From Pavlovales sp. CCMP2436 (lineage: Eukaryota; Haptophyta; Pavlovophyceae; Pavlovales): a DNA stretch of 33,392 bases. The notes under the pieces were generated by a model. It ran no database searches and was not told the origin of the DNA. It saw nothing but the letters and a program-made list of their open reading frames with translations. This document shows, one piece after another, positions 1-9,560 of this stretch (positions are counted from its first letter, which is position 1; every line of letters begins with the position of its first letter). The position numbers and the translations under genes are program-made. The stretch lies in assembly GCA_026770615.1 (NCBI GenBank), contig MU631322.1, positions 429,373 to 462,764 on the forward strand, in the 5' to 3' direction.

Positions 1-239
1 ACCGCGTTGTAGTGCGTCAGGCCGTAGTGGACCGTCTTCATCTCGACGATGTGACCAACGGCGGCCTGTCCATCAGGCTGGTCGAGCTTCACATAGACGT
101 CGACTGTAGCTGCGCGCGCGCGGAGAAGCGCCTCCTCGGTCCGCATCTAACCGGGGTTCTGCCGCAGAACGGAGCCGAAAATCTCTGAGTTCTCCGCCTG
201 GGCTTGGGTGCAGCCATACACGGAGGCTAGCCCCGACAT
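1..239 (-). pseudogene. Partial broken reading frame, unknown product
   Basis: A minus-strand frame opens at an ATG (237-239) and runs off the left edge of the window. It is interrupted once by an in-frame TAG at 147-149. Without that stop it reads about 80 codons, including GSVLRQNPG before the stop and VDVYVKLDQPDG and EMKTVHYGLTHYNAV after it. The composition is protein-like and the frame stays open on both sides of the stop, so this looks like one gene with a nonsense change. An alternative is a real start at the ATG at 144-146. I do not recognise the family. The minus-strand 3' part lies outside the window. Confidence 0.4.
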
Positions 240-370
240 ACGGCGGCCGCGCGAGCGTAAGCGGGGGCGCGCAGCGCCCCATGCTGATGGTCTCGCGGCA
301 CTCAGGGCGGCCGTGGGCCGCCTCCGCAGCCCTAATCGCGCAAATTTGTATATACTTATTTTATATGTAC

Positions 371-596
371 TGATAGGGATTCAAGCTGGCGTCTGACTGT
401 TCTGAATGTTGTGCTGATCTAAGCGCTGCGTCGCCCATTGCCTGCTGCTTGCCTTAGTCGGCTGCGCTGGCTTGGGCGCCACCGCGCGTGCCGATGGATC
501 TCCGGTAGTGTGCCCGGGCAAGGGCGTTTAGGGAGATGATCTGCTGGTTGCTGTTTGGCGTGTTATACAGTCAGACGCCAGCTTGAATCTCTATCA
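371..596 (+). mobile_element. X1: short TIR element (MITE-like), family X
   Basis: The ends are inverted repeats of about 30 bp (TGATAGGGATTCAAGCTGG at 371; the complement ends at 596). The interior has the family marker GCTGATCTAAGCGCTGCGTC and no ORF. It is the only X copy here with both ends; X2 to X5 share only one end. No clear target duplication is visible. It abuts Y1 directly at about 600. Confidence 0.65.
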
Positions 597-600
597 TAAA

Positions 601-1330
601 TATATTAGTGTAGGGGGGTTCGGGCTGGCGGTACGTTTCAAGTTCAAGTCCGGCTGATCTTAGCGCTCCGACGCAGGCTCTTACGCGCTATGCCGAGGTG
701 GGGAGCTGGTAGAAGTGGTGGATGATGAGGAAGCCGAAAACAAAGCGCTGGAGTCGCTGCGCAACGCGGGGCCGCCCGACAATGCGCGAGCAAGCGAGTC
801 CATTGGTGATCCCAGCGATGACGTATCGTTGGGAAGCGATGGGGTTTTGAATGTCGAGAACTCGTTTGCGCGTGCAGGGCGCAGGCCGCAGCGCGGGAGC
901 GCGCTGGAAGGACTGGTTGAAGAGGGAGCCGAAGGAGCCGAGACGTCGAGCGCGAGCGAGTCCACTTGATGGCGGGTTTGAATTTGGAATGCCATGAACT
1001 CGTTCGCGCGCACATGGCGCGAGCAACCGCGCGGAGTGTCCGACAACGCGAGGCCGCCCGGCAGTGCGCGAACGAACGAGTTCATCGGTGGCGTGTCGCT
1101 AGGAAGCGACGGGGTTTTGAATGCCGTGAACTCGTTCGCGCGTGCGGAGCGCGGACTGCAGCGTGGGGGCACGTTGGAATGACTGGTTGAAGAAGGAGCC
1201 GAAGGAGCCGAGACGTCGAGCGCGAGCGAGTCCACATGATGGCAGGTTTGGGTTTGGAATGCCATGAACTCGTTCGCGCGCGCATGGCGCGAGCAACCGC
1301 GCGGAGGCGCGGTGGATGAGGTAGTAGATG
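601..1330 (-). mobile_element. Y1: Y-family repeat with 270-bp internal tandem repeat
   Basis: The constant end of family Y (GGGGGTTCGGGCTGGCGGTA) lies at 612. Inside, a unit repeats with a period of exactly 270 bp (GGTTTTGAATG at 843 and 1113; GAAGGAGCCGAGACG at 931 and 1201). The short motif GAACTCGTTCGCGCG recurs at about 860, 995, 1126 and 1264, and inverted near 1067. A 253-codon minus-strand frame (1442 to 681) spans it and contains the matching ARANEF peptide motif four times. Y4 (29914-30472) keeps the C-terminal part of that frame, but most differences between the copies are nonsynonymous, so coding is unproven. Confidence 0.6.
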
Positions 1331-2504
1331 AAGCGTCCTTGATGGAGGTGGCCGATAGCAGTGCGTACAACAGCTTTGCGAGGCAGCCCATCGGGCTGCC
1401 TTGCGAGCGGGCAGCGCGATCCGGCATACTTATTTTATGCAACTATCTATATAATTTATTCCGCTCGAGTTCTCTCATCGTCACTATATTCATCAACTAT
1501 CTATATTACTTTGAATCATCCCGCCATTCCGAGTCGTCAAAGCTGGTTGGGGGCTCACGAGCTGCACAGGCCTTGAGCGATTGCGCGACTGCTATGAGGT
1601 CATCCGACAGGCGTATCTCACTTCTTTGTCTAAACGCCGGGTTCGCCTTCCCTGCAGGGGCGGTATTCCTGTACGTGGCAGCTGCAAAAGAAATTGGATC
1701 CGGGGTCCATGTCCCGTCCATTGCACACTACGCAGCGTGGTGAGTGGAGCTCGTCGCGGGTCCGCTTTCTCCATGGCCGGCTGGCAGTCGCCTCCTATCC
1801 TTCAAATGGGTTTTAGCGGAAGGTGTCAATGCGGGGATTTCGCAGAACGGATATATTGGTTTGAAAGCGCTGGCGGGAGAACATATACGGTAGGCAGGGA
1901 GAGCGTACAAACAGCAATAGAATATCCCCAAAATTGGTGCTAACATATAAATAAATAACTCAAGGGACCACGACTCGCCCTCCAGTCTCTTTGCTTCAAT
2001 AGATGTGGCTTCTACACACATGCAGCATATACAGAGTCTTAGATGCACATACCTCCCCCGGCTGTTGCACGGACTTCCCACGCGCAGTGGGCGTGCGCGG
2101 GTGGTTATACTTGAGAGTATTATGGTATTGGCATCGATGCTCATATTCGGCACGACGCGTGATTCTATATTATCGACAGCTGGGGGCGTTGGGGGATAGG
2201 GATAGTCCGGATGGGTAGAGGTCCCCCGGTCTTAGATCAGGCGTACATACGGTGGTGTACGTACTGGCCCGAGGAGTATATACTGTATGTTTTTTTTTAA
2301 GGGGTAATCACAATCGGGAGAGGCAAGACAGCTGCTAACCCAATTTGACACAGATTTTAATTTTTTCGTTCAACCTCCGTTCGTGCCCGTTCGTTCTCGC
2401 TCGTATATCCGTGGACCCGTTTCGTCGCACGCGCGTGCTTTCCCTCTCTATTCGGTAGGTCTCGATGCAGCACTTGACATGACTCGTAATGGCGGACCTG
2501 GGGC
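1331..2504. other. Spacer; one candidate exon only
   Basis: AT-rich stretches alternate with mixed sequence. No recognisable gene or repeat is visible apart from a possible exon at 1658-1739. Confidence 0.4.
1658..1739 (+). CDS. Candidate isolated exon
   Basis: An 82-nt stretch sits between an acceptor-like CCTTCCCTGCAG (ends 1657) and a donor-like GTGAGT (starts 1740). It is open in a frame reading AVFLYVAAAKEIGSG, then VHVPSIAHYAA, and leaves one base over at the 3' end. The neighbouring exons are not visible, the family is not recognised, and chance splice motifs are possible. Confidence 0.25.
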
Positions 2505-2711
2505 TTGTTCAATTTGAAGTGGCTTATAGGCGCACTTCAACGACACCCCTTGCTATCTCCTGAGCCATCAAACTCCATCCCAACACCCTACAGTCATAGA
2601 CGGGCATCAAGAAGGCTGGGCATTAAAAAACTAGGCTACTTCTTGTTGGAAAAAATTGATAGAAACGGGCCTCAAATAGCGATGTACTGTATAGCAGGTA
2701 ATGCGCCAATG

Positions 2712-3350
2712 CGGCTAGACCCCTGAGATGGATGCTATCCAAACCTATTCAATAGGATGGGTGCACACTGCTGCCATTGGTCTCCATTTCGTGCTCCAGC
2801 GCTGAGCCTTGGACGGTAGGGTCTCAAGAGGCAAACAAAAGGATCACGACCCATCAGAACCAAATATATACCTAGGTAAAGATAACTAGTTCAATCACGA
2901 ACTAATTAAATAAATAAATATTCCTATCCAATAGAAATATCTCAGGAGGTAACGATAGGTGCGTGTCAGAGGGCGCTAGAGCTGGGCTGTATAAAGGGTT
3001 GAGCCAAACACATCTGGGGTGTCTAGGCTCCCCCACACGCCACGCTGAGACCCCCCTCCGCTTAGAGCAGGCTCACGTCGACGCTCTGGCAAGCTGCTGG
3101 CACGTGCGCCCACATGCCCGCAATTCAGAGTTTGATCCTGACATTTCAGTTTTTTTTAGTGATCCCATGAGATCATACCGGACCAACAGGAGGCCGCATC
3201 GTCAATCTGATTGATTCCTGGTTATCCCCATGTCATCCCGTCCATGGTAATGTACGGTGACCATAGGTCCCCGCCGCGCAGTTCGTGTCGAACCTGTCCT
3301 ATTGCAGGCTAGATTTGAAAACTTCTTGAATAGGCTCAGGGCTCTAGCCG
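2712..3350. mobile_element. E3: 639-bp TIR element, 4-bp TSD AATG
   Basis: The ends are near-perfect inverted repeats (CGGCTAGACCCCTGAG at 2712; CTCAGGGCTCTAGCCG ending 3350). AATG directly flanks both sides (2708-2711 and 3351-3354). Subterminal CCTATTCAATAGGATGGGT-type motifs occur near both ends. E4 (22438-23079) is a full-length relative. There is no long ORF, so it is non-autonomous. It sits inside an X-family copy: joining GCAGGTAATG on the left to GCAATGGCC on the right recreates an X-like sequence. Confidence 0.85.
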
Positions 3351-3432
3351 AATGGCAATGGCCATGGCGTCGCAGCGCTCAGACCAGCACAACTTCCAGG
3401 ACAGTCTGAGTCAGACGCCAGCTTAGATCCCC
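3351..3432 (-). mobile_element. X2: X-family fragment interrupted by E3
   Basis: It matches the X1 terminal region in reverse (GCAGCGCTCAGACCAGCAC, then CAGACGCCAGCTTAGATC). The rest of the X copy begins just left of E3 with GCAGGTAATG, so E3 is younger than this copy. Confidence 0.6.
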
Positions 3433-4222
3433 CAACCTTATTTATTCATATGGCAGGCCCAGACCCCAACTTACCTAACCCAGCCCATCCACTGACAAAA
3501 CAACTTAAAAGCGTTCAATGGGCGCCACCAGCAGCACCAATACCAGGGGCACGCAGGCTCTGACAACATTCACTAGTCACGCTGATAAACACACCCAGAC
3601 AAGCAGACCTCGGACCCACGCCCATCTGCGTGATACACAGCAACATCGGCTCACACTACAGAGGAACCAAACCACTTACCCCAGTCCATCAACCGCAACC
3701 ACCTTAGATAAGGAAAGAGTTTTTGAAGATAAGTGGAGGATTATTGAGTCACCCCGCCGCCTGGGACTAGTCCAGGGGTTAAAAATTACCGTCCCCGGCG
3801 GTTAGGCGAGCTGTGCATTAGCGCAGGTCATTTTAATTTTATACCTATCTGCTATCATCAGTAATACGTATATATTAGCGGCTCAGCATAGATCAACAGG
3901 TGTTTTTCAGTCACTGGCTTAGTCGGGGAATAAGTCACCTCTGATGGGAGTGGGACTAGATAATATATGCTGCACCACTGGGAGACTGATAAGACCGTTT
4001 ACGGGGCCGGACGTTTTATGCTTTCCGCTAAATCCTTATGACGCGCTCATAGCTAAGTAGCACCGCTTCTATAAACCTCGTGGGGTAGGAGCAGTTCAGC
4101 GCGCGAAACGCACTAACCGCTCGCCGCGCCTAACCCCAAGAGGAGGGCCGGAACCGGTCTGGCAGGCGCGGACGAGCAGCGGACGAAGAGCGCAACACCC
4201 CAATCGATTTGAGCAAATTATG
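3433..4222. other. Unassigned spacer
   Basis: No convincing ORF. A hairpin-prone stretch (CTGGGACTAGTCCAG at about 3760) is followed by AT-rich sequence. Nothing else is recognised. Confidence 0.35.
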
Positions 4223-4224
4223 CT

Positions 4225-4385
4225 AGGACTGTGCTGAACTGTACTGGGACTGGTGTGGTTGAATTAGACTGGACTGAACTGGACTGGACAGTGGTTCGCA
4301 TGGTTGGGTTGACCAGTTGTATACTGGACTGGACTGGACTGGATTGGACTGGACAGTGGTTTGTATGGTTGGGTTGGTATGTCTA
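4225..4385. repeat. Degenerate (GGACT)n pentanucleotide repeat
   Basis: Runs of the GGACT unit are interspersed with two copies of a GACAGTGGTT...ATGGTTGGGTTG segment. It lies just past the 3' end of the retroelement RNase H frame. Confidence 0.75.
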
Positions 4386-4463
4386 TATATGATATTTAAT
4401 GTGTAATAGCATGCTGCGTGGGATGCGTGCGGCCGTGAGCGGGCGAATGCGGTGCGCGGGCGC

Positions 4464-5386
4464 TCACGCGTCACAGCCGGCGAGCTCTACGCCGTTCTGG
4501 AAGTCGACGAGGTCGTCCCAGAACTCCTGCTTGAGCGGTAGGTCGCGACTGATCGCGTCGGCAACGAGGTTGCGCCCACCCGGGACGTGCGCGCAGCTGA
4601 TCGTCAACGAGCGCTCGGCGGCGATGAGGGCGAGCTGCTGCATCAGGTCGTTGAGAAACGGCCGCTTTGGGACGGCCCCTTCTTGAACCATGATACAGTA
4701 ATCGTGTTGTCGGAGTACAGGCAAAGGTTGCTGCCGACCGCGATGCGATCCCTGCCCCAATGCAGCGCTGCTTTCAGAGTGCCGTAGCACTCCAACTCGC
4801 AGATACCGTCCAGGAGCTTCGCTGCGACGAACGGTTTGCAGTCGTAGCGCACGATGTGCCGGTCGGACGTCGCGGCACTGGCCAAACTGGTCGACTTTGC
4901 AGCGTCAGAGAAGACGCAGATGCGCTCTCCGGGTCCGTCCGAGTAGAGCCGCCGCTTGCACGAGCTAAATCTGGGCAGCTCGCGCACGAAGTTCGCCTCC
5001 TTCGTCACCATCTCGTTGAGCGGTCGCCGCAGCTCTCCGTCCGCGCCCAATGCCTCCGCCTCGTAGAGCACGTCCCTCATCGGCGAAGGCGCGGCACAGC
5101 GGCTGGATGGCGCAGCACCAGCCCAGCTTTCCGATAAGGCTCTGCATGACCTTGCGCGTGATGGTCACCGCGAGCCACGAGTCCATGAGCGGGAAGTAGT
5201 GCGCGAGCTTGGCCTCCGGCAGCGAGACGAAGCCGGCGGACACGTCTACATCAACTCCTAGAAGGTCCAACGCCTTTGTTGGTGGCACTGCCTTGCCCTG
5301 CTTGATGCTCGGTGTGAGCCCGCATGCCGCCAGCGTCTCGCCCCACAGGTTGTACACCGCGAGCAGGTCGTCGTACGACCGCGATT
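4464..5386 (-). pseudogene. RT C-terminal (thumb/connection) and RNase H, frameshifted
   Basis: This is the 3' half of the pol gene. It begins right at the E1 target site with SRSYDDLLAVYNLWGE, continues LDLLGVDVDVSAGFVSLPE (RT palm end and thumb), then RNase H. RNase H residues are visible in order: the D of VFSDAAKS, the E of ELECYGTLKAALHW, the D of LCLYSDNTITVSW and the D of GGRNLVADAISRD. RNase H removes RNA from the RNA:DNA hybrid during reverse transcription. Two single-base frame changes are needed, near 5080 and near 4690, so the gene is broken. The frame ends at a TGA just below 4467. No recombinase follows before the GGACT repeats. Confidence 0.8.
5383..5386. repeat. Left target site duplication of E1 (GATT)
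   Basis: GATT lies immediately outside the left terminal repeat; the partner on the right is GACT (8315-8318), with one mismatch. With one copy kept and E1 removed, the RT frame is continuous. Confidence 0.75.
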
Positions 5387-8314
5387 GGCGATGGCTCAGG
5401 TCACCCCCTGACAGCTCTAGAGTGGGCGAAGACCATTCAACCGGGTTGAGAGCATTCCTGAAGGGCTATGCCGAAATTTGAAGTGTTTATTGGTCGGTCT
5501 CGACGAGCACTATTTTATATATATTTCAAAATCTCTGTAAGTCTTCATGGGCGGGCCAGGGATCAATAACTAACGCGCGCTGATTTTAAACATATTTCGA
5601 ACCGTTTTTAAAATCCTTCCTTCGCTCTTGATCTGTCCAGACTAGCAGCATCCGCCCGCCGTGATGTCGCTCCGCTGGCCGGAGCCGCTCGAAGAGCTCG
5701 TCGGCACAAGCGTTGATGACCTCCTGGTGCGCTTGCGCAAGGAGGACAACGTCTTCTCCGCGGAGACGGGGGGGCGCGCAGGCGCGCGCGAGTACGTCCA
5801 GGTGTCGCTCGGCTGCTGCAGGGCGGTGGACACAACGAAGCGGATGCAGCTCAAGTGCATTCCCTCGAATACGCGTCCGTCGCTGCAGCATGCCATCGTG
5901 CACCTCGTCAACGAGCTGCTCGCAACGCATCGCTGCCGGGCGCAGCTCGAGCCCGAGCCTGCGCCGCCCGAGCCGGTGCCGCCCGAGCTGCTGCCGCGCT
6001 TGTCGCACGCGCGCTCGGAGCCGGTCGGGCCTCCGCCGCTGTCGCGGGCGCGCACCGAGGATGACGCAGGCGACATCTGGAAGACGTGGGATGTGCGCGA
6101 TTTCAGGTGGCAAGAACAAACGTGGCGCGCGCGCGCTGATGTGCCGATCGATGCAGGCAACGTTGGCGACGAGTGCGACGCGCGGCAGCGCAGAGTTGGG
6201 CTTAACCACCCGCGCACGGGTGTGCTCGCATCGCTGCGTTACCACGCCGCCGGCTCGGCTGTGCGCGTTGTCGATCTCATAGTCTGTGCGGTGACGTCGC
6301 TCGGCGTCGGCGAGCGAGTCCTCGAGAGGCTCGAGGTGCGCGTGGACGGGAGCGCCGCTGCAGGAGACGATGCAGAGACTGCGCTCTACATTGTGTCGCA
6401 GGCGCGCGAAGCCCTCTCTGAGCTCAAAGAGTACCAGACGGAGGCGCAGCGCGGCGAGTACTACGCCGCGCTCTGCGTACTCTCGCCAAAGGCGGTGGTC
6501 GAGCGAGAGACGGGAGGCATGGGGCGGCGGGTGAAGGCAGCACTCGGCCTCAGCCGATCAAACGCAGTTATCGACGACTGCCGAAAGATCCGCGCAGCTT
6601 TTGACGCCTCGGTCCGGTGCAAGGGGGAGCCGATCGCTGTGGGCGATAGCGTGCTGACGCGGAGCTCCACAGTCGCGGGCGTGGTGCGCGAGCTGCGCCC
6701 CGATTCCTCTTGCACGGTCGAGTACACGGCGGAGGGCGTGAGCACGCTGATTGAGTACAAGCACTCTGGCCGCCCGACAAAGGGTGTGCCATCGCCGCCC
6801 CCGCCCTCTGCTGCCGCGCCCATCGGCGCGCCCGCCGAGGAAGCCGCAGTGGCCGGGACGTCTGGAAGGGCCGCTGGGGTCAGTGGGACTCGCCAGTTCG
6901 CGGCCCTCCGGCGACCACCTGTTCTGCTCGCGCCTTCTGCGCGCGCCGAACGGAAAGACAAGCTTTCCATTGCTGACGTGGCCAAAGTACACGCCTTCTT
7001 CTACGCTAACGGTGCCGTCAGCCCGTGTACGCGCGACCGCGTGAGAAGGCGCGTTGGTCCCAACCTTTGGCAACTCGCGCAGGCGCTGGTCGCGATGCAG
7101 ACTATGGCCGCACTCCACTCGCAGTTCCAGGCAGAGCGAGTCCTCTGCGGCACGCCGCTCAGCTATTCGTACTTTAAAAAGCTCGCGCCGTAGAACCTCA
7201 GGTGCATCAACCGCGAGACGTGTTTGTGCCGCACTTGCAAGCTGTACAAATGCTATCACGACGCGATGGACACGGTGCCCGCCATCTTCTCCCTCCCAGA
7301 CGCCACGCCCGCCGCGTCGCCCGCTGCGGAAGCGCCTGTCGCAGCACCCGCGTTGCCCGTGGCTGACGCGCCAGCTGCCTCGCTTGGCAGCTGGTGCGAG
7401 TACTGCTGGGAGTGCGTGTGCGCTGGGGGCATAGGCTCGACGTGCCCGAGCCCCGCCGTAGGCGGCGGAAGGCCGATGTGCGAGTGGGTCGAGCAGGAGC
7501 TGCGCCAGATCGACGAGCGCACAGTGCAGAAGACGCGCACGATCGCGCACGCGGCGGGCAAAAAGTTCGCGGAGAAGTTGCGACCAGGGGACTGGGTGGT
7601 CGCGCAGGCGCGCGAGGGCGGGCGCGGGCGGGGGGCAGGGGATCGGTACTGGATTGGGCAGGGTGCCGACGTAGGCGACGGCTCGTGCATCATCAAGGAG
7701 TTCACACACGGCGGCGGCAAGCTCGAGCAGACCACCTTCACCAAGGGCGACACCGCGCTCGCGGTCAAGTGGTTTGACCGCCACGCTGCCGACCCCGAGG
7801 GCATGCAATTTGTCGAGTGGGACTCTGTGGCTGCCGGCAACGACCCCGACGCCCGCTTTGTCATCAACTCGACCGAGGTGCGCGCCGTCAACGTGAAGCT
7901 CAACGTGGTCCCGCCCGTTGGTCGGCCGCTTGTCGTCAGTCGGGCGCGCCGGTCGGGCGTGCAGCCGCGCGCGCCCGAGGCGCCGACGATCTGGGAGCTC
8001 CCCCGCAAAGCTCACGGCGAGATCCTTGCCACTCTGTGGTGATGGACGCTGCTGGTGAGCACCTTGCACGCGGCGCGAGTTCCGTCACGCTCGTTGATTT
8101 AAGCTCCGCAGTACTGTCGCATATAAGTTTAACACTTTTTCATATGTAATTTTAATAGTGCAAGTTATTTAACGGGATTTGAGTATCTTGGGGAAAAAAA
8201 GTGGAAAGGCAATTTTTTGATTTAGTTCAGAATATCCTGGCCACTTTTTGCGTTGGCTTTCGCAAATTAGGTTGAATGGTCTTCCCCTGTCAGGGGATGA
8301 CCTGAGCCGTAGCC
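5387..8314 (+). mobile_element. E1: 2,928-bp TIR DNA transposon inserted in the RT gene
   Basis: The terminal inverted repeats are GGCGATGGCTCAGGTCACCC (left) and, as complement, GGCTACGGCTCAGGTCATCC (right). Both go on with CCTGACAG and GAAGACCATTCAACC; the left end carries about 11 extra bases between these two blocks. The 4-bp duplication is GATT/GACT. It carries one long ORF (5664-8042). E2 shares the same end design and about 190 bp at the right end. The superfamily is not assigned: the 4-bp duplication and termini do not match a family I can name with confidence. Confidence 0.88.
5664..8042 (+). pseudogene. Putative transposition protein of E1, interrupted by one TAG
   Basis: One frame runs from ATG 5664 to TGA 8040-8042 (about 793 codons) with a single in-frame TAG at 7191-7193. 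Before the TAG comes a proline-rich linker, a basic helix-like part (CTRDRVRRRVGPN) and SYSYFKKL. Directly after it comes CINRETCLCRTC, a cysteine cluster that looks metal-binding. The C-terminal third has RPGDWVVAQ, YWIGQG and FVINSTEVRAVNVKLN, resembling a small beta-barrel domain. From memory, a similar S-Y-F / R-x-T-C-L-C arrangement occurs in repeat-associated proteins of animals and protists. I see no certain DDE triad. Being the only ORF inside the terminal repeats, it is the best transposase candidate. The TAG is either an inactivating mutation or suppressed. Confidence 0.6.
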
Positions 8315-9132
8315 GACTTGAGGAAGCTATCGTCCGAGAAGCTGCTCATCACGAACTCGAAGACGCCCGACCACCGCTTGATGAACGCGTCGCGTGCCGC
8401 GTCTGCCACGCAAAAAAGAAAGAAGGGTGCGGAATCGGCTCCGAATGGCAGGCGCGTGAAGCACCAGTAGGCGCCCTTGTGGTGGAAGCAGCAGAGCCGG
8501 TAGTCCTCGGAGCGCACTGCGAGACGAAGAAAAGCTGAGTCGATGCCCCTCTTGCAGATCTACGCGTCGCGCGTGATGCCCGCCAGGAAGGCCGCGAGGC
8601 GCTTGTACTTGAACCTGGGCGCGTCGATGTCAATGTTGACGAGCGACGCGGTCATGTCGAGAATCACCCTTGAGCCGCTCGACCACTTGGCCACGACCCC
8701 GAGCGGCGAGATTGCGATGTCGTCCCTCTCGAATGGGCGTTGACGAAACGGCCCCTGTCGTTCCTCTCGATTGGACGTTGACAAAACGGCCCCGCGACGA
8801 TGCCGGCCTCCTTGTGCGCGTTGATTGCTGCCGTCACGAGCGCCTCGTTCTCGCGCAGCGCCGAGCGGTGGTTGCGGCCGAAGCGTGCTCGCCGCACACC
8901 CCTGAAGAGGAGATCAGCGCCGTCCCTCAGCATCACGGACAAGTCGATCCCCGTGTACTACATGATTCAGGCTGCGATGCGAACGTAGTTGAGCTGGTGC
9001 GGCACCGGCTCGAACACGTACGTCTCGTCGCGCGTGCCCGAGCGCCGCGCGATCTCGAACGAGTAGATCGGCGGACGCTTCTCGACGAGCGCTGGCGACG
9101 CCGCGCCGGCGGGGAGAGCAAGAGGGTCACGA
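8315..9132 (-). pseudogene. Reverse transcriptase N-terminal and palm part, multiply broken
   Basis: Read on the minus strand from about 9132. The early part is YSFEIARRSGTRDETYVFEP, then GADLLFRGVRRARFGRNHRS, a typical lead-in to RT. After VAGPF the order is SPLGVVAKW and RVILDMT (RT motifs 1-2), GIDSAFLRLAV (motif A, catalytic D), TRLPFGADSAPFF (motif B) and SSFSDDSFLK (motif C, FSDD in place of YxDD). It then stops at the E1 target site and resumes at 5386. Damage: in-frame TGA 8967-8969, TAG 8958-8960, TAG 8560-8562, and a 38-bp tandem duplication at 8718-8793 that shifts the frame. Its role was cDNA synthesis for a retroelement. Confidence 0.82.
8718..8793. repeat. 38-bp tandem duplication inside RT
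   Basis: Units 8718-8755 and 8756-8793 differ at only a few bases (both start TGTCGT and end AACGGCCCC). 38 is not a multiple of three, so the duplication shifts the RT frame between VAGPF and SPLGVV. Confidence 0.9.
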
Positions 9133-9345
9133 CCCGAAGCTCCGCTCGCTGGCTGCTGTGGGGGTGGGGGGGGGTTGCGCGCAGACAGTCATGTTGAGCG
9201 CAGCGGAGCCTTGTGGGCCTCGCTGCGGCACCGTGTGTCGTGTCGTTTGTGCAGCAGGCACCTGGGCGGTCATGTGGGATGCAGCAAAGCTGGGGGATCT
9301 CTGCTGCACGTTCTTCTCTCGCGCCTGATGTCTAACCCCAGCCCC

Positions 9346-9560
9346 CTACTGCGGTGGAAGAAGGTCGAGGCCGCGGTGCAGCGAGCGCCACGCCGCCGTC
9401 GCGTGCGAGCCCGCGAGGTGGTCGGCGTTGCCCGCGCAGATGACGCATCTCAAGGCGTGGGTCCTTGGGTAGACGGTCAAGCGCCTCGCCGGGTCTCCGT
9501 AAGCCATCATCTTGCACGTAGACGGGTCGCAGTGGCCACACATCTGCCACGTATAGCAGC
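9346..9560 (-). pseudogene. Zinc-binding C-terminal region of Gag (shifted frame)
   Basis: One frame over from the Gag ORF, the minus strand reads CGHCDPSTCKMMAYG and then RCVICAGNADHLAGSH, which fit metal-binding patterns (C-x2-C-x5-C, and C-x2-C-x5-H-x4-H). The Gag frame itself reads SCYAAIRGRC at the same place before ending in another frame. A one-base change, or a programmed shift, would join the two. In retroelements such knuckles bind the element RNA. Confidence 0.5.

Noticed and set aside
3518..3805. 95-codon plus ORF
   Set aside because: Thr/His/Gln-rich, with no homolog, repeat or splice support.
5642..8069. Long minus-strand ORFs opposite the E1 gene
   Set aside because: They are Arg/Ala/Pro-rich shadows of a GC-rich plus-strand gene, and the plus frame has the recognisable motifs.
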